DNA of 64,000 nt from Azospirillum brasilense (GCF_008365405.1 NZ_QOKV01000011.1:1-64000), one strand, 5' to 3'; shown: positions 49,801 through 60,424, counted from the stretch's first letter. Program-made: numbers and translations. The notes: a model not told the origin generated them from the sequence alone.

Positions 49801-51195
49801 TCACCCTTGCACCGCCGTCACGCGGCTCAGAACCTCGAAGACGCGCGGGTCGCTCAACTGGGCGACGTTGAACCGCAGACAGCCGGCGGCCGATTGGTTC
49901 ACGCTGAAGACGTTGCCCGGCGCGAGGACCACCCTCTCGTCCAGCGCCGCCCGCGCCGCGTCCGCCGCGTCCCGGCCGTTCGGCATGCCGCACCAGAGAT
50001 AGAAGCCGCCGCGCGGCATCAGCCAAGGGTGCAGGCCGATGGCCGCCAGCCGGTCCGCCGTCTCGCGCCGCGCCCGAGTCAGGCGGCGGCGGAGCCCGTC
50101 GAGATGCTTGCGATAGCCGGCGTCGCCGAGGGTCATCAGGACGAGTTCGGCGGCGACCGGGCTTGGACCGCCGAAATTCGTCGCGACCTGCAGATCGACC
50201 AGTGCCTCCACCCAGTCCGGCCGTGCCGCAAGGTAGCCGCAGCGGACCGAGGCGGAGAGCGTTTTCGAGAAGCTGCCGATCCGGATGACCTGGGTCAGCC
50301 CGTCCAGGACGGCGAGGCGCGGTGAGGGGTCCGGTTCGAAAGCGGCGAAGATGTCGTCCTCGACGATGGTGACGTCATGGGCGGCGGCGGCAGTGAGCAG
50401 CCGGTGCGCCGTCTGCGGCGACATCGTGGCGCCGGTCGGGTTGTGGAGCGCCGAGTTGGTGATGTAGAGGCGTGGGCGGTGCTCGGCCAGCGCTTCGGCG
50501 AAGAGCGCGGTGTCCGGCCCGTTCGGCGTGTAGGGAATGCCGATGATGCGGACCTGATGGGCGCGCAGCAGGGCCTGGAAGTTGAAATAGCAAGGGTCGT
50601 CGATCAGCACCGCGTCGCCGGGGCGCAGCAGGAAGCGGCAGATCAGGTCGATTGCCTGGGTTCCCGATCCGGTCAGGAGGATCTGGTCGGCTCCCGCCGC
50701 GATCCCCTCTTCCGCGAACTGCCGCGCCAGGAGCCGGCGCAGGGCGAGCGAGCCGCGCGTGCTTCCGTAGTCCGCCAGAACGGCGTCGTCGGCGTGCGCG
50801 AGGCGGCGGATGGCGCGGCGCAGGGCGGCGTTGGGCATCCAGTCCGCCGGCAGCCACCCGCAGCCGGGTTTCAGCATGTCCGCTCCGGCGTCGAGCGACT
50901 GCCGCGACACCCAGAAGGGATCGATGGCCCGGTCGCGGCGCGGTTCGGCCTCGGCCAGGGCCAGCGGCGGCAGGGCTCCGGAGACGTAGAAGCCGGAACC
51001 GGGCCGCGAACGGACAACACCGTCCGCGGCGAGACGGTCGTAAGCCTCCACCACGGTCGACGGCGACACGCCCATGATGGTGGCGAAGCGGCGGATGGAT
51101 GGCAGCCTGTCTCCCGGCGACAGCCGGCGGTCCGCCATCCTCTGGCGGATCGCGTCCATCACCTCGCCGGTCCGTGTGCCCATTCGGCTCGTCAT
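49801..51195 (-). CDS. MocR-type regulator (GntR HTH + aminotransferase-like domain)
   Basis: A 464-residue protein. Residues about 5-75 are a GntR winged helix (GDRLPSIRRFATIMGVSPSTV in short form: PSIRRFATIMGVS), and about 110-460 a fold-type I aminotransferase domain with the PLP Lys in GSFSKTLSASVRCGY and LHNPTGATMSP. MocR proteins sense PLP or an amino compound through an external aldimine and usually regulate the divergent gene. Here that is the DMT-family exporter at 51334, 138 bases away. It may also autorepress. Confidence 0.92.
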   Translation of the reverse strand: MTSRMGTRTGEVMDAIRQRMADRRLSPGDRLPSIRRFATIMGVSPSTVVEAYDRLAADGVVRSRPGSGFYVSGALPPLALAEAEPRRDRAIDPFWVSRQSLDAGADMLKPGCGWLPADWMPNAALRRAIRRLAHADDAVLADYGSTRGSLALRRLLARQFAEEGIAAGADQILLTGSGTQAIDLICRFLLRPGDAVLIDDPCYFNFQALLRAHQVRIIGIPYTPNGPDTALFAEALAEHRPRLYITNSALHNPTGATMSPQTAHRLLTAAAAHDVTIVEDDIFAAFEPDPSPRLAVLDGLTQVIRIGSFSKTLSASVRCGYLAARPDWVEALVDLQVATNFGGPSPVAAELVLMTLGDAGYRKHLDGLRRRLTRARRETADRLAAIGLHPWLMPRGGFYLWCGMPNGRDAADAARAALDERVVLAPGNVFSVNQSAAGCLRFNVAQLSDPRVFEVLSRVTAVQG

Positions 51196-51225
51196 TGCGC
51201 CGCCTTCGGCATCTGTAGCCCTCTC

Positions 51226-51237
51226 GGTACCAGTACA
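51226..51237. promoter_or_regulatory. possible MocR-binding repeats
   Basis: GGTACCAGTACA contains the palindrome GGTACC and, on the minus strand, the tandem pair TGTAC/TGGTAC. It lies in the divergent gap between the MocR and DMT genes, where tandem half-sites are expected. This is suggestive only. Confidence 0.3.
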
Positions 51238-51333
51238 GTTTGGTGAAATTGTATGGGATCGTTGCTGTCTCCGCCAGCGCCCGCCGCGCTAGGTTCGCCC
51301 AGCAACGGGCATGGGACCGGAAAGGACGATGGG

Positions 51334-52194
51334 ATGCGGTGGGCGACGGCGGGTTGGGGCAGCGGGTTGCTGGGTGTGCTCATTTTCAGCGGGTCGTTGC
51401 CGGCGACGCGCGTCGCGGTGGGGAGTTTCACGCCCCTTTTCCTGACGTCCGCCCGGGCGCTGATCGCCGCCGTGCTGGCGGCCGCCCTGCTGGCCGTGCT
51501 GCGACAGGCCCGCCCGCTGCGCCGCGATCTCGCACCGCTCGTGGTCGTGGCGCTCGGCGTGGTCGTCGGCTTTCCGCTGCTCACCGCGCTGGCGCTGCAG
51601 CACATCACCTCCGCGCACTCCATGGTTTTCATCGGCTTGTTGCCGCTCTCCACCGCCCTGTTCGGCGTGCTGCGCGGCCGGGAGCGGCCGAAGCCGGTCT
51701 TCTGGCTGTTCTCGGTCCTGGGCAGCCTCGCCGTCGTGGGTTTCGCCCTGGCGCAGGGCGGCGGGGCGTCGCTCACCGGGGCGGGCCTGATGGTGGCGGC
51801 CATCCTGCTCTGCGGGTTGGGCTACGCCGAGGGCGCGGTGCTGTCGCGCCGTCTCGGCGGCTGGCAGGTCATTTCCTGGGCGCTCGTGCTGACGATGCCG
51901 GTGATGGCCGGGGTGGCGCTCGCGACGATGCCGGACGCCTGGGCGGGCATCGGGGCTCCGGCCTGGATCGGCCTCGCCTACGTCTCCGTCTTCAGCATGC
52001 TGGTCGGCTTCGTCTTCTGGTACCGGGGCCTTGCGCTCGGCGGCATCGCCGGGGTCGGGCAGCTGCAGCTGCTCCAACCGTTTTTCGGGCTGTCGCTGGC
52101 GGGGCTCCTGCTCAACGAGCCCGTGGCCTGGAGCATGATCGCCGTGACCGGGCTGATCGTGCTGTGCGTCGCCGGAGCGAAGCGCTTCGCGTGA
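51334..52194 (+). CDS. EamA/DMT-superfamily transporter
   Basis: A 286-residue inner-membrane protein with ten predicted helices in two EamA repeats (about 5-130 and 140-285). I chose ATG 51334 because GGAAAGGA lies 7 bases before it. The family mostly exports amino acids and metabolites. Divergence from a MocR regulator suggests an amino acid or amine substrate. Two hairpin-prone stretches lie after the stop but no clear terminator. Confidence 0.88.
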   Translation: MRWATAGWGSGLLGVLIFSGSLPATRVAVGSFTPLFLTSARALIAAVLAAALLAVLRQARPLRRDLAPLVVVALGVVVGFPLLTALALQHITSAHSMVFIGLLPLSTALFGVLRGRERPKPVFWLFSVLGSLAVVGFALAQGGGASLTGAGLMVAAILLCGLGYAEGAVLSRRLGGWQVISWALVLTMPVMAGVALATMPDAWAGIGAPAWIGLAYVSVFSMLVGFVFWYRGLALGGIAGVGQLQLLQPFFGLSLAGLLLNEPVAWSMIAVTGLIVLCVAGAKRFA

Positions 52195-52330
52195 ACGGCG
52201 ATGCCGACGCCCTCGGCCGATCCTTCCCGGTTTGAAACCTTGGCCTATGGCCATTGGTCTAACAAATCGTTTCTCGCCGTACCCCCCTGATCAGCTTAAA
52301 GTGGCGTTCCGCTGTGCACCAACGGTTACG

Positions 52331-52345
52331 CCCCTGTTGTAGGGG
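52331..52345 (+). repeat. small hairpin covering a ribosome site
   Basis: CCCCT (52331-52335) can pair with AGGGG (52341-52345) across GTTGT, directly before the ATG at 52349. The AGGGG arm is the only ribosome-site-like sequence for that start, so the hairpin could limit translation. Confidence 0.4.
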
Positions 52346-52348
52346 GCA

Positions 52349-55300
52349 ATGAGAACAGGAAGGACGGGACGTCTGCGCATGGCCAATCAGACCGACATCT
52401 CCGCCGCTCCCGATTTCCTCGCCAGCGGCGGCGAGATGGGCGCCCAGATGCGCGCGTTCGACTGGGCGTCGACGGTGCTCGGCCCGCCCGAGGACTGGCC
52501 GCGCAGCCTGAAGACGGCGGTGCGGATCATGCTGACCTCCCGTCAGCCGATCTGGGTCGGCTGGGGCCGGGACCTGATCTACTTCTACAACGACGCCTAT
52601 AAGTCGATCATTGGCGGCAAGCATCCCTGGGCGCTCGGGCGGCCGACATCGGTCGTCTGGCGGGAGATCTGGGACGACATCGGCCCGATGCTGGCGACGG
52701 CCATGACGGGCGACGAGGGGACCTACGTCGAGGGGCAGCTCCTTCTCATGGAGCGCAACGGCTATCCGGAGGAGACCTACTACACCTTCTCCTACAGTCC
52801 GGTGCCCGACGACAACGGCAGCCCCGGCGGCATCATCTGCGCCAACACCGACGACACGCAGCGGATCATCAGCGAGCGGCAGCTCACCCTGCTGCGCGAT
52901 CTGGCCGGCGGCACCGCCGACGCCCGCACCCTGCCGGAGGTGTGCGCACGCAGCGCCCAGGCGCTCGCCACCAACCCGCGGGACATGCCCTTCGCGCTGC
53001 TCTATGTGGCCGAGCCCGATGGGGCCGGCGCCGCCCTCGCCGGGTCTTGCGGCATCGGACGCGGCCATCCGGCGGCTCCGGAAACGCTGGCGGTCGACGG
53101 CACCTCGGTGTGGCCCTTCACCCCGACGCTCCATGACCCGGTGCTGATCGGCGATCTGGCGGCAAAGTTCGGCGCCGACCTGCCGCCCGGCGTCTGGCGG
53201 CGCCCGCCGACCCAGGCCGCGGCGATCCCGATCCCGGCCAGCGGCGAGGCGGGGCGGGCCGGCCTTCTTGTCGTCGGTCTGAATCCGTTCCGCCTGTTCG
53301 ACGACGGTTACCGGCGCTTCCTGGGGCTGGTCGCGGGTCAGATCGCCGCGGCCATCACCAACGTCCAGACCTACGAGGCCGAGCGCCGGCGGGCCGAGAT
53401 GCTGGCCGAGATCGACCGCGCCAAGACGGTGTTCTTCTCGAACATCAGCCACGAGTTCCGCACGCCGCTGACCCTGATGCTGGGGCCGCTCGAGGAGGTG
53501 TTGCAGGCCGAGCCGGAGCGCATGCGGGACCATCGCGAGGACCTGATGGTGGTCCATCGCAACGGGCAGCGCCTGCTCAAGCTCGTCAACGCGCTCCTGG
53601 ATTTCTCGCGCATCGAGGCCGGTCGGACCCAGGCGCGCTACGAGCCGACCGACCTCGCCGCCTACACGGCGGAACTGGCGAGCGGCTTCCGCTCGGCTTG
53701 CGAGCGGGCCGGGCTGCGCCTCGTCGTCGACTGCCCTCCGCTCCCCGGTCCGGTTCATGTCGACCGCGGCATGTGGGAGACGGTCGTCCTCAACCTGCTG
53801 TCGAACGCCTTCAAGTTCACCTTCCAGGGCGCGATCGCGGTTTCGCTGAGGCCGGTCGGCGAGGGCGCCGAACTCCGGGTGAGCGATTCCGGCACGGGCA
53901 TCCTCGAATCCGAGCTGCCGCGCTTGTTCGAGCGTTTCCACCGGGTCGAGGGCGCGCGGGGGCGCAGCCACGAGGGCACCGGCATCGGCCTCGCCCTGGT
54001 CCAGGAACTCGTCAAGCTGCACGGCGGCACGATCCGGGTCGAGAGCGAGATGGACCACGGCTCGGTCTTCATCATCACCGTGCCGTTCGGCACCGCCCAT
54101 CTGCCGCAGGAGCGCGTCCTGTCGGAGCCGACCGGCGCCGCAGCCGGTCTGCGCACCCAGACCTACGTCGAGGAGGCGCTGCGCTGGCTGCCCGGTTCGG
54201 CTGCCGCCGAAGGCGAGGGGGCGGACCCGTTCACCGGCGCGTCGGAGGCGGTCGTGGCGCGGGAGACGGGCGCGTGCCCGCGCCTCCTGCTGGCCGATGA
54301 CAACGCCGACATGCGTGACTATGTGAGCCGCCTGCTGAATGGCCGCTACACCGTCGAGGCGGTGCCCGATGGCCAGGCCGCCCTGACGGCGATCCGCGCG
54401 AACCGTCCGGATCTCGTGCTGACCGACATCATGATGCCCGTGCTGGACGGCTTCGGCCTGTTGCGCGCGATCCGCGAGGATGCCGACCTGCGCGACCTGC
54501 CGGTCATCCTGCTGTCGGCCCGCGCGGGCGAAGAGGCGAGCGTCGAGGGGCTGTCGGCCGGCGCCGACGATTATCTGGTCAAGCCGTTCTCGGCGCGCGA
54601 GCTGATCGCCCGTGTCGACACCGCCCTGGCCATGGTGCGCCTGCGCCGCGAGGTGGACAACGCTCTGCGCGAGAGCGAGGCGCGCTTCCGCAATCTCGCC
54701 GACCACGCCCCGGTGATGGTGTGGGTCACCGAACTCGACGCCTCCTGCACCTATCTCAACAAGTCGTGGTACGAGTTCACCGGCCAGACTCCCGAAACGG
54801 GGTTGGGCTTCGGCTGGCTGGACGCGATTCATCCCGACGACCGGCAGGCCGCCGCGGACGTGTTCCTGGACGCCAACGCCGGACATGAGCCGTTCCGGCT
54901 GGAGTACCGGCTGCGGCGCACCGACGGGGTCTACCGCTGGGCGATCGACGCCGCCGCCCCGCGCTTCGGTTCGGACGGCGGGTTCCTCGGCTACATCGGT
55001 TCGGTGATCGACATCACCGAGCGCAAGGAGGTCGAGGACGCCCAACGGCGGCTGAACGACCTGCTGGAGCAGCGCATCGCCTCGGCGATCACCGAGCGGG
55101 AGCAGGTCGAGGCGCAGCTTCGCCAAGCCCAGAAGATGGACGCGGTCGGCAAGCTGACCGGCGGGGTGGCGCACGACTTCAACAACCTTCTCCAGGTGAT
55201 CTCCGGCAACCTCCAGCTCCTGGCGAAGGACATCGCGGGAAACGACCGCGCCGAACAGCGGCTGCAGAACGCGCTGAGCGGCGTCAGCCGGGGGTCGAAG

Positions 55301-56683
55301 CTGGTCGCCCAACTCCTCGCCTTCGGCCGCCGCCAGCCCCTCGCCCCCCGCGTGGTCAATCTGGGCCGGCTCGTCCGTGGGCTCGACGAGATGCTGCGCC
55401 GCGTGCTCGGCGAGGGCGTCGAGATCGAGACCATGATCACCGGAGGCCTGTGGACCACCTTCGCCGACGAAAGCCAGGTCGAGAACGCTCTGCTCAATCT
55501 GGCGATCAACGCCCGCGACGCCATGGACGGCCACGGCCGGCTGACCATCGAGGCCGGCAACGCCTTCCTCGACGATCCCTACGCCGCCCGGCACGCCGAG
55601 GTGACGCCCGGCCAGTACGTCATGCTGGCGGTGACGGACACCGGCTGCGGCATTCCGCCGGATGTGCTGGACCACGTTTTCGAGCCGTTCTTCACGACCA
55701 AGCCGGAGGGGCAGGGCACCGGCCTCGGCCTCAGCATGGTCTACGGCTTCGTCAAGCAGTCGGGCGGGCACGTCAAGATCTACAGCGAACCCGGCCAGGG
55801 CACCACGGTCCGGGTGTATCTGCCGCGCGCGCATCAGGCGGAAGACGTCGTGACCGTGATCGACACCGGGCCGGAGGCGGGCGGGTCGGAAACCGTGCTG
55901 GTGGTCGAGGACGACGACGACGTGCGCGCGACCGTGGTCGAGATGATGTCCGACCTCGGTTACCGCGTGCTCAAGGCGCGGGATGCGCAGAGCGCGCTGG
56001 CGATCGTGGAAAGCGGCGTGCCGATCGACCTGCTGTTCACCGACGTCGTCATGCCGGGGCCGCTGCGCAGCCCGGACCTGGCGCGCCGCGCGAAGGAGCG
56101 GCTGCCGGGGATCGCGGTCCTGTTCACCTCGGGCTACACCGAGAACGCGATCGTGCATGGCGGGCGGCTCGATCTCGGCGTCGAGCTGCTGAGCAAGCCC
56201 TACACCCGCGAGGCGCTGTCCCGCAAGGTCCGGCATGTCCTGCGCAACCAGCAGCAGAGGTCCGAGGGCCAGCCCGGACGGCTGGAAGCGGCACCGAAGC
56301 CGTCCGGCGAACCCGCGCCGACGCCGGTGGACGGCCGTCAGGGCTTGCGCGTGCTTCTGGTGGAGGACGATGCGCTGATCCGCCTCGTCACGGTGGAGAT
56401 GCTGACCGGCCTCGGGCATTCGGTCGCCGAAGCGGGCAATGCCGAGGAGGCCTTGTCGATTGCCGAGACGCAGCCCGTCGACGTGCTGCTGACGGACATC
56501 AGCCTGCCGGGGATGTCGGGAGGGCAGTTGGCCGCCGCGCTGCGAAAACGTCATCCGGCGCTGCCGGTCGTGTTCGCATCGGGGGCCGACCGGGCGCCCG
56601 ACGGCGGCGTGCATCTGCCGAAGCCCTACGACGATGCGGCCTTGGCCAAAGCGCTGGGCAAAGCGGTGATGCCGTCCCGCTGA
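52349..56683 (+). CDS. hybrid sensor kinase with two kinase cores and three receivers
   Basis: A 1444-residue soluble hybrid kinase. In order: a PAS-like sensor (about 25-180), a GAF-like domain (about 190-345), kinase core 1 with His368 ([11 protein letters not shown]) and its ATPase domain, receiver 1 with Asp693 (LVLTDIMMP), a PAS domain (about 780-900), kinase core 2 with His942 (GGVAHDFNN) and its ATPase domain, receiver 2 with Asp1232 ([10 protein letters not shown]), and receiver 3 with Asp1383 ([10 protein letters not shown]). All phosphorylation sites are intact. There are no membrane segments. The start is uncertain: ATG 52349 has a hairpin-covered site 4 bases away, and ATG 52379 (MANQTD) has none. 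No output domain is fused, so signalling must pass to other proteins. Confidence 0.92.
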   Translation: MRTGRTGRLRMANQTDISAAPDFLASGGEMGAQMRAFDWASTVLGPPEDWPRSLKTAVRIMLTSRQPIWVGWGRDLIYFYNDAYKSIIGGKHPWALGRPTSVVWREIWDDIGPMLATAMTGDEGTYVEGQLLLMERNGYPEETYYTFSYSPVPDDNGSPGGIICANTDDTQRIISERQLTLLRDLAGGTADARTLPEVCARSAQALATNPRDMPFALLYVAEPDGAGAALAGSCGIGRGHPAAPETLAVDGTSVWPFTPTLHDPVLIGDLAAKFGADLPPGVWRRPPTQAAAIPIPASGEAGRAGLLVVGLNPFRLFDDGYRRFLGLVAGQIAAAITNVQTYEAERRRAEMLAEIDRAKTVFFSNISHEFRTPLTLMLGPLEEVLQAEPERMRDHREDLMVVHRNGQRLLKLVNALLDFSRIEAGRTQARYEPTDLAAYTAELASGFRSACERAGLRLVVDCPPLPGPVHVDRGMWETVVLNLLSNAFKFTFQGAIAVSLRPVGEGAELRVSDSGTGILESELPRLFERFHRVEGARGRSHEGTGIGLALVQELVKLHGGTIRVESEMDHGSVFIITVPFGTAHLPQERVLSEPTGAAAGLRTQTYVEEALRWLPGSAAAEGEGADPFTGASEAVVARETGACPRLLLADDNADMRDYVSRLLNGRYTVEAVPDGQAALTAIRANRPDLVLTDIMMPVLDGFGLLRAIREDADLRDLPVILLSARAGEEASVEGLSAGADDYLVKPFSARELIARVDTALAMVRLRREVDNALRESEARFRNLADHAPVMVWVTELDASCTYLNKSWYEFTGQTPETGLGFGWLDAIHPDDRQAAADVFLDANAGHEPFRLEYRLRRTDGVYRWAIDAAAPRFGSDGGFLGYIGSVIDITERKEVEDAQRRLNDLLEQRIASAITEREQVEAQLRQAQKMDAVGKLTGGVAHDFNNLLQVISGNLQLLAKDIAGNDRAEQRLQNALSGVSRGSKLVAQLLAFGRRQPLAPRVVNLGRLVRGLDEMLRRVLGEGVEIETMITGGLWTTFADESQVENALLNLAINARDAMDGHGRLTIEAGNAFLDDPYAARHAEVTPGQYVMLAVTDTGCGIPPDVLDHVFEPFFTTKPEGQGTGLGLSMVYGFVKQSGGHVKIYSEPGQGTTVRVYLPRAHQAEDVVTVIDTGPEAGGSETVLVVEDDDDVRATVVEMMSDLGYRVLKARDAQSALAIVESGVPIDLLFTDVVMPGPLRSPDLARRAKERLPGIAVLFTSGYTENAIVHGGRLDLGVELLSKPYTREALSRKVRHVLRNQQQRSEGQPGRLEAAPKPSGEPAPTPVDGRQGLRVLLVEDDALIRLVTVEMLTGLGHSVAEAGNAEEALSIAETQPVDVLLTDISLPGMSGGQLAAALRKRHPALPVVFASGADRAPDGGVHLPKPYDDAALAKALGKAVMPSR

Positions 56684-56705
56684 GCGGCCTTCCCGTCGCC
56701 GGAGA

Positions 56706-57053
56706 CTACAGCCGTGCCGACCCCCGGCGTACCAGCCAGGGGGCCGGACGGTGCAGGACCGGCCCGGCTTCCGGTTCGGCAAGGCGGCGTTCCAGCATGC
56801 CCATCAGCGTCGTCACGATGCCGTCCACCGGGTTGTGGACGGACGTCAGGGCGAAGCTCGGCCAGGCGGCCATCGGCACGTCGTCAAAACCGACGATCGA
56901 AACATCCTCCGGCACCCGCAGGCCGAGCGCGGTGCGCGCCGCGTCCAGCGCGCCGAAGGCCATGACGACGCCGATGAGGTTGGTACGCTGAGTCGTCAGG
57001 CTGCGCGCGATGGCGTTCGGACGGAAGGCCAGACGCTCCGCCGCTTCCAGAGA
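56706..57053 (-). pseudogene. LacI-family regulator remnant with internal deletion
   Basis: The frame from about 57053 to 56706 encodes 115 residues. The first 34 match the second half of a LacI DNA-binding domain and its hinge (AERLAFRPNAIARSLTTQRTNLIGVV). The next residues jump straight to the C-terminal sugar-binding region (LGLRVPEDVSIVGFDDVPMA, then LTSVHNPVDGI). The first helices of the DNA-binding domain and about 150 residues of the effector domain are missing, and there is no start codon before SLEAAERLAF. It is a decayed gene, probably the former regulator of a neighbouring sugar locus. (Motifs quoted in separate pieces.). Confidence 0.8.
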
Positions 57054-57139
57054 CGGGGCGGAGCGTCGTCCGGGCGACCCTATACCCGGACACCTTCCGT
57101 CCCGCCACTGCGGACTTGGCAAGGAGCTGAGCGGAGGGC

Positions 57140-59494
57140 TCACGGGGTCAGGAACAGGGCCGAGGTCCAGACCCGCGACTGGTCGCGCTGGCGCGCGGTC
57201 AGGAACAGCGGATGCTCGCGGCCCGGGGCGAGGCCGAGGTCGGCGAGTGGGATGCGCCCGGCGAGGTCGCGGGGCAGCGGCGCCTCGGTGACGCGCTCCA
57301 CCGTCACCTCCAGCTCGGTGCCGGGCAGCACGCGGGTGACCCGCCCGGAGCCCGCGTCGGCCAGCAGCGTATCGCCGTCGATGTCCAGAACCGCCTCGGG
57401 GGCGTGCGGGTTGGGCGGCGGGGTCAGCGGATTGCCGACCTTCACGTAGGTGCCGATGGCGAGCCGCACCTGGATGCGCGCCCCGGCCAGCCGCGACAGC
57501 GCCAGTTCCACGCCATCGCTGTCGCCGTGGGTGACGGTGCGGATGGCGACGGTGGTCGCGTCGCGGCGCCAGCAGCCCTGCTCCGGATGGTCGAAGCCGA
57601 AGGGCTCGACCCGCTGCACCGCGGCGCCGGTGACGGTGATCCCGCCATCCCAATAGGCGCCGCGGTAGCGGTCCTTGATGCGGGCGCCGCCCAACCGCAG
57701 GCGGATCCTCGTCTCCGACAGGCCGAGTTCCCGGTGCAGGTCGCGTTCCCAGACCAGCCGGTCGCCGTCGAACAGGCGGAGATTCTCCCACCCGCGGTCG
57801 CCAAGCAGGCGGTAGTCCAGCGCATCGCCCGCCGTGGCCCGCACCACCTCGCCCATCCAGCGGTCGCCGAGCCGCAGGCTGGCGAAGCTGCGCTCCCCGG
57901 TCGTCGCGAAGGTCCGCCGCGCCCGCAGCGCTTGGCCCACCGACGCGCGGTCCAGTCGGTCGGCGAAGACGCCGGTCAGCCCGCCGCGCGCCCCGAACAC
58001 CGCGGTCGCCGGGGCCCCGCCGCCGCAGCGCCCCTGGTGCTCGTCGCTGCTCGCCGACGCGCCGAGCCGGTAGCCGCGGGCCAGCGCCTCCGCATAGACC
58101 CAGTGGAATTGGCCCCAGGCGGAGCCGATCTCGATCAGCCGCTCCAGCTCCGGGTGGTGCCAATCGAGGTTGCAGCGCCGCCCGCCGACATGGGGGATCA
58201 GCAGATGGCCCTCCGGATCGTCCCGATAGGCGGCGTAGAGGTCGTCGAGCGGCCAGGCGCCGGGGCGCAGCGCGCCACGGGTCGACTCGTTCCACTCGAA
58301 GGAGCGCACCGGCTGGCCCCGCCCGTCCGCCGGAAAGCGCGGCGGACCGTCGCGCAGGAAGATCACGTTGTGGTCGCCGCCTGCTGCGGAATTGCCGCAC
58401 CACTCCGTGCCGGGGTAGCAGACGAAGCGGCCCGGCTCGTTGCAGCGGTCGATCAGGCCGACCGCCTCGGTCCAGGCGCGCTCCGTCACGTTGAAGTCGT
58501 TGGCGGTGTAGCCCAGCACGTCCAGACCGGCGACGTCGCGCCCGTAGGACAGGTTGTAGGCGGTGTCGTTGGTGCCCACCGTGTCGTTGGAATGGACGTG
58601 CAGGTCGGCGTAGACGGCGCGCGGCGCCCCATTCTCCGCGGTGATGAAGGCTTCGGTGGGGGCGAGGCCCGGCGCCGTCGCGACGATCCGCCATTCCCCA
58701 GCACCGAGGTCGAGCGCCTCGCGCCGGACCAGCCAACCGTTCGCCCTCGGGTCGGGCGCCAGCGCGACCGTCCTTGCGCTTTCGCCCTCCGGTCCGGTGA
58801 CGGTGAGGGTGGCGTCCAGCGTGGCGTCGAGGCAGCAGTTGCCCCAGGCGTCGTCGGCGCGCAGCAGCAGCGACGCCGGACCGGGGGCGATCAGACGCGG
58901 CGCGACCAGCCGCAGGGCGGCGGGGGCGCCCGGCACGACGTCGATCACGCAGTCGCCCGGCACCTCCGCGTATTTCTGGCTGCCCAGCGGGTCGATGAAG
59001 ACGCGGAAGCGGAAGCCCTGCTCGACGAAGGTCTGCACCCGCGTGCCCGGCCCGCCCTGGCGCCGGTCGCCCAGCCGGATCACGATGCGGTCGCCGGGGT
59101 TCAGATAGCCGTCGATCACGTCGATGACGATGGCCTTTTGGTAGGGCCGCTCGTGCCCCTTCTGGTCGAAGCGCACCTTCAGCGCCTGCACGGTCGCCGG
59201 GCTCTGCCCCGGCACCAGCGGTCCGGCTTCGTACTCGGCGGAAACGAAGTTGGCCGCCGTGGGGTCGCTGGTCTGGAACAGCGCCCAGTCCGAATAGAAC
59301 TTCATCGCCAGCTTGATCCCCGCCCCGTCGGCGAGTCCCGAACCGCCGACCTCGTAGGTCAGCGTCACCTCGGTCCATTCGCCGGCCACCAGCTGCCGGT
59401 GGGAGCAGACGGTGGCGCCGAGGAAGGGACGGGCCTTGTTCCGCTCGTAAAGGCCGGCGGGGGCGATGTGGCCGGTGGGGACAGGATCGCTCAT
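57140..59494 (-). CDS. DUF3604-family protein with PHP-type metal motif
   Basis: A 784-residue protein of the DUF3604 family. A beta-rich N-terminal section (about 1-290) precedes a PHP-like domain that begins D297-L-H-V-H301-S, and continues with further His/Asp clusters (PGTEWCGNSAAGGDHNV, LLIPHVGGRRC, SASSDEHQG) that could hold two or three metal ions. There is no signal peptide. I chose ATG 59494 because GAGGT lies upstream; the frame extends to 59530. The function of the family is not established; a metal-dependent phosphoesterase or hydrolase is the likeliest class. It diverges from a HutC-type GntR regulator that probably controls it. Confidence 0.8.
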   Translation of the reverse strand: MSDPVPTGHIAPAGLYERNKARPFLGATVCSHRQLVAGEWTEVTLTYEVGGSGLADGAGIKLAMKFYSDWALFQTSDPTAANFVSAEYEAGPLVPGQSPATVQALKVRFDQKGHERPYQKAIVIDVIDGYLNPGDRIVIRLGDRRQGGPGTRVQTFVEQGFRFRVFIDPLGSQKYAEVPGDCVIDVVPGAPAALRLVAPRLIAPGPASLLLRADDAWGNCCLDATLDATLTVTGPEGESARTVALAPDPRANGWLVRREALDLGAGEWRIVATAPGLAPTEAFITAENGAPRAVYADLHVHSNDTVGTNDTAYNLSYGRDVAGLDVLGYTANDFNVTERAWTEAVGLIDRCNEPGRFVCYPGTEWCGNSAAGGDHNVIFLRDGPPRFPADGRGQPVRSFEWNESTRGALRPGAWPLDDLYAAYRDDPEGHLLIPHVGGRRCNLDWHHPELERLIEIGSAWGQFHWVYAEALARGYRLGASASSDEHQGRCGGGAPATAVFGARGGLTGVFADRLDRASVGQALRARRTFATTGERSFASLRLGDRWMGEVVRATAGDALDYRLLGDRGWENLRLFDGDRLVWERDLHRELGLSETRIRLRLGGARIKDRYRGAYWDGGITVTGAAVQRVEPFGFDHPEQGCWRRDATTVAIRTVTHGDSDGVELALSRLAGARIQVRLAIGTYVKVGNPLTPPPNPHAPEAVLDIDGDTLLADAGSGRVTRVLPGTELEVTVERVTEAPLPRDLAGRIPLADLGLAPGREHPLFLTARQRDQSRVWTSALFLTP

Positions 59495-59530
59495 GGGACG
59501 GGACCTCGGGCATGGGGCGGCGCGCCGCAA

Positions 59531-59580
59531 CGGCTAATACATTGCATAACAAGTTTGATGATACAATATAAGACATGTAA
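59531..59580. promoter_or_regulatory. A/T-rich divergent promoter with imperfect inverted repeat
   Basis: A 50-base A/T-rich island between the DUF3604 and GntR genes. ATTGCAT (59541-59547) and ATACAAT (59561-59567) form an inverted repeat with one mismatch (ATTGYAT/ATRCAAT). It probably holds the promoters in both directions and the GntR operator. Confidence 0.5.
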
Positions 59581-59698
59581 GGTGCCCCACCGGATAGCGA
59601 CGTGTTCGGGGAGGATCGACGTGCTTGAGCCGGCCGGACTCCGGTGGCATCAAGACGCGGACACGATCGCCACGGGCGGGGAGGGGACGGTGGCCCCG

Positions 59699-60424
59699 AT
59701 GCGGGACAGTTTGGTGCGGGAGAACGCGACGGCCCTCTATCGGCAGATCGCCGACCGCCTGCGCGAGGAAATCGCCGTGGGCCGGTTCGAACCGTCGGGC
59801 CGTCTGCCGAGCGAGAGCGAGATCGGCATCCGCTTCACGGTCAGCCGGGTGACGGTCCGCCTCGCCCTCGACCGGCTGGAGGCGGAAGGGCTGATCGAGC
59901 GGCGGAAGGGCAAGGGCACCTTCACGGCGGGCAAGCGGGTCCGCCATCCGCTGGACCGGCTACGCAGCTTCCACGAATCCCTGCGCCTCCAGGGGTTGAA
60001 CGCCAGCATGCGCCACCTGTCGGCCGGGATGACCGCCACGCCACCGGACCTGACGGGCCAGTTCGGCCCCAACTGCCTGGAGGTGCGCCGCCTGCATCTG
60101 GTGGACGGGGAGCCGGTGGCGCTGGGGCGCAGCCTGCTGTCGGCGGAACTGGCCAGCGTCGACTGGGCGGCGGCGGGAGAGAAGCCGATCTACGCCATCC
60201 TGAGGGAGGTCACCGGACAGCCGGTGGTCGGCGCCGATGTCGAGGTCAAGGCCGAGGCTGCGGGCGCGGCGGTCGCCGAATCGCTCGGCGGGGCGGCGGG
60301 GATGCCGGTGCTGGTGATGATCCGGCGATCCTTCTTCGCGGACGGCGCCTGCGCCGACCACGCCGTCTTCCACGTCCGTCCGGAGCGCTACAGCTTCGTG
60401 CTGTCCCACCGCTGGGAAGGGTGA
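59699..60424 (+). CDS. GntR-family (HutC/UTRA) transcriptional regulator
   Basis: A 241-residue regulator with an N-terminal winged helix (LYRQIADRLREEIAVGRFEP, recognition helix TVSRVTVRLALDRLEAEG) and a C-terminal UTRA ligand domain (about 90-235). GGGGAGGGGA lies upstream of both possible starts, GTG 59690 and ATG 59699; I prefer the ATG. PhnF-like members of this subfamily respond to phosphonates, others to sugars or histidine. Its likely target is the divergent DUF3604 gene. Confidence 0.88.
   Translation: MRDSLVRENATALYRQIADRLREEIAVGRFEPSGRLPSESEIGIRFTVSRVTVRLALDRLEAEGLIERRKGKGTFTAGKRVRHPLDRLRSFHESLRLQGLNASMRHLSAGMTATPPDLTGQFGPNCLEVRRLHLVDGEPVALGRSLLSAELASVDWAAAGEKPIYAILREVTGQPVVGADVEVKAEAAGAAVAESLGGAAGMPVLVMIRRSFFADGACADHAVFHVRPERYSFVLSHRWEG

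Noticed and set aside
52259-56782. A 1507-codon minus-strand frame opposite the hybrid kinase
   Set aside because: The plus strand has two full kinase cores and three receivers; the antisense product is low-complexity and runs past both ends of the real gene.
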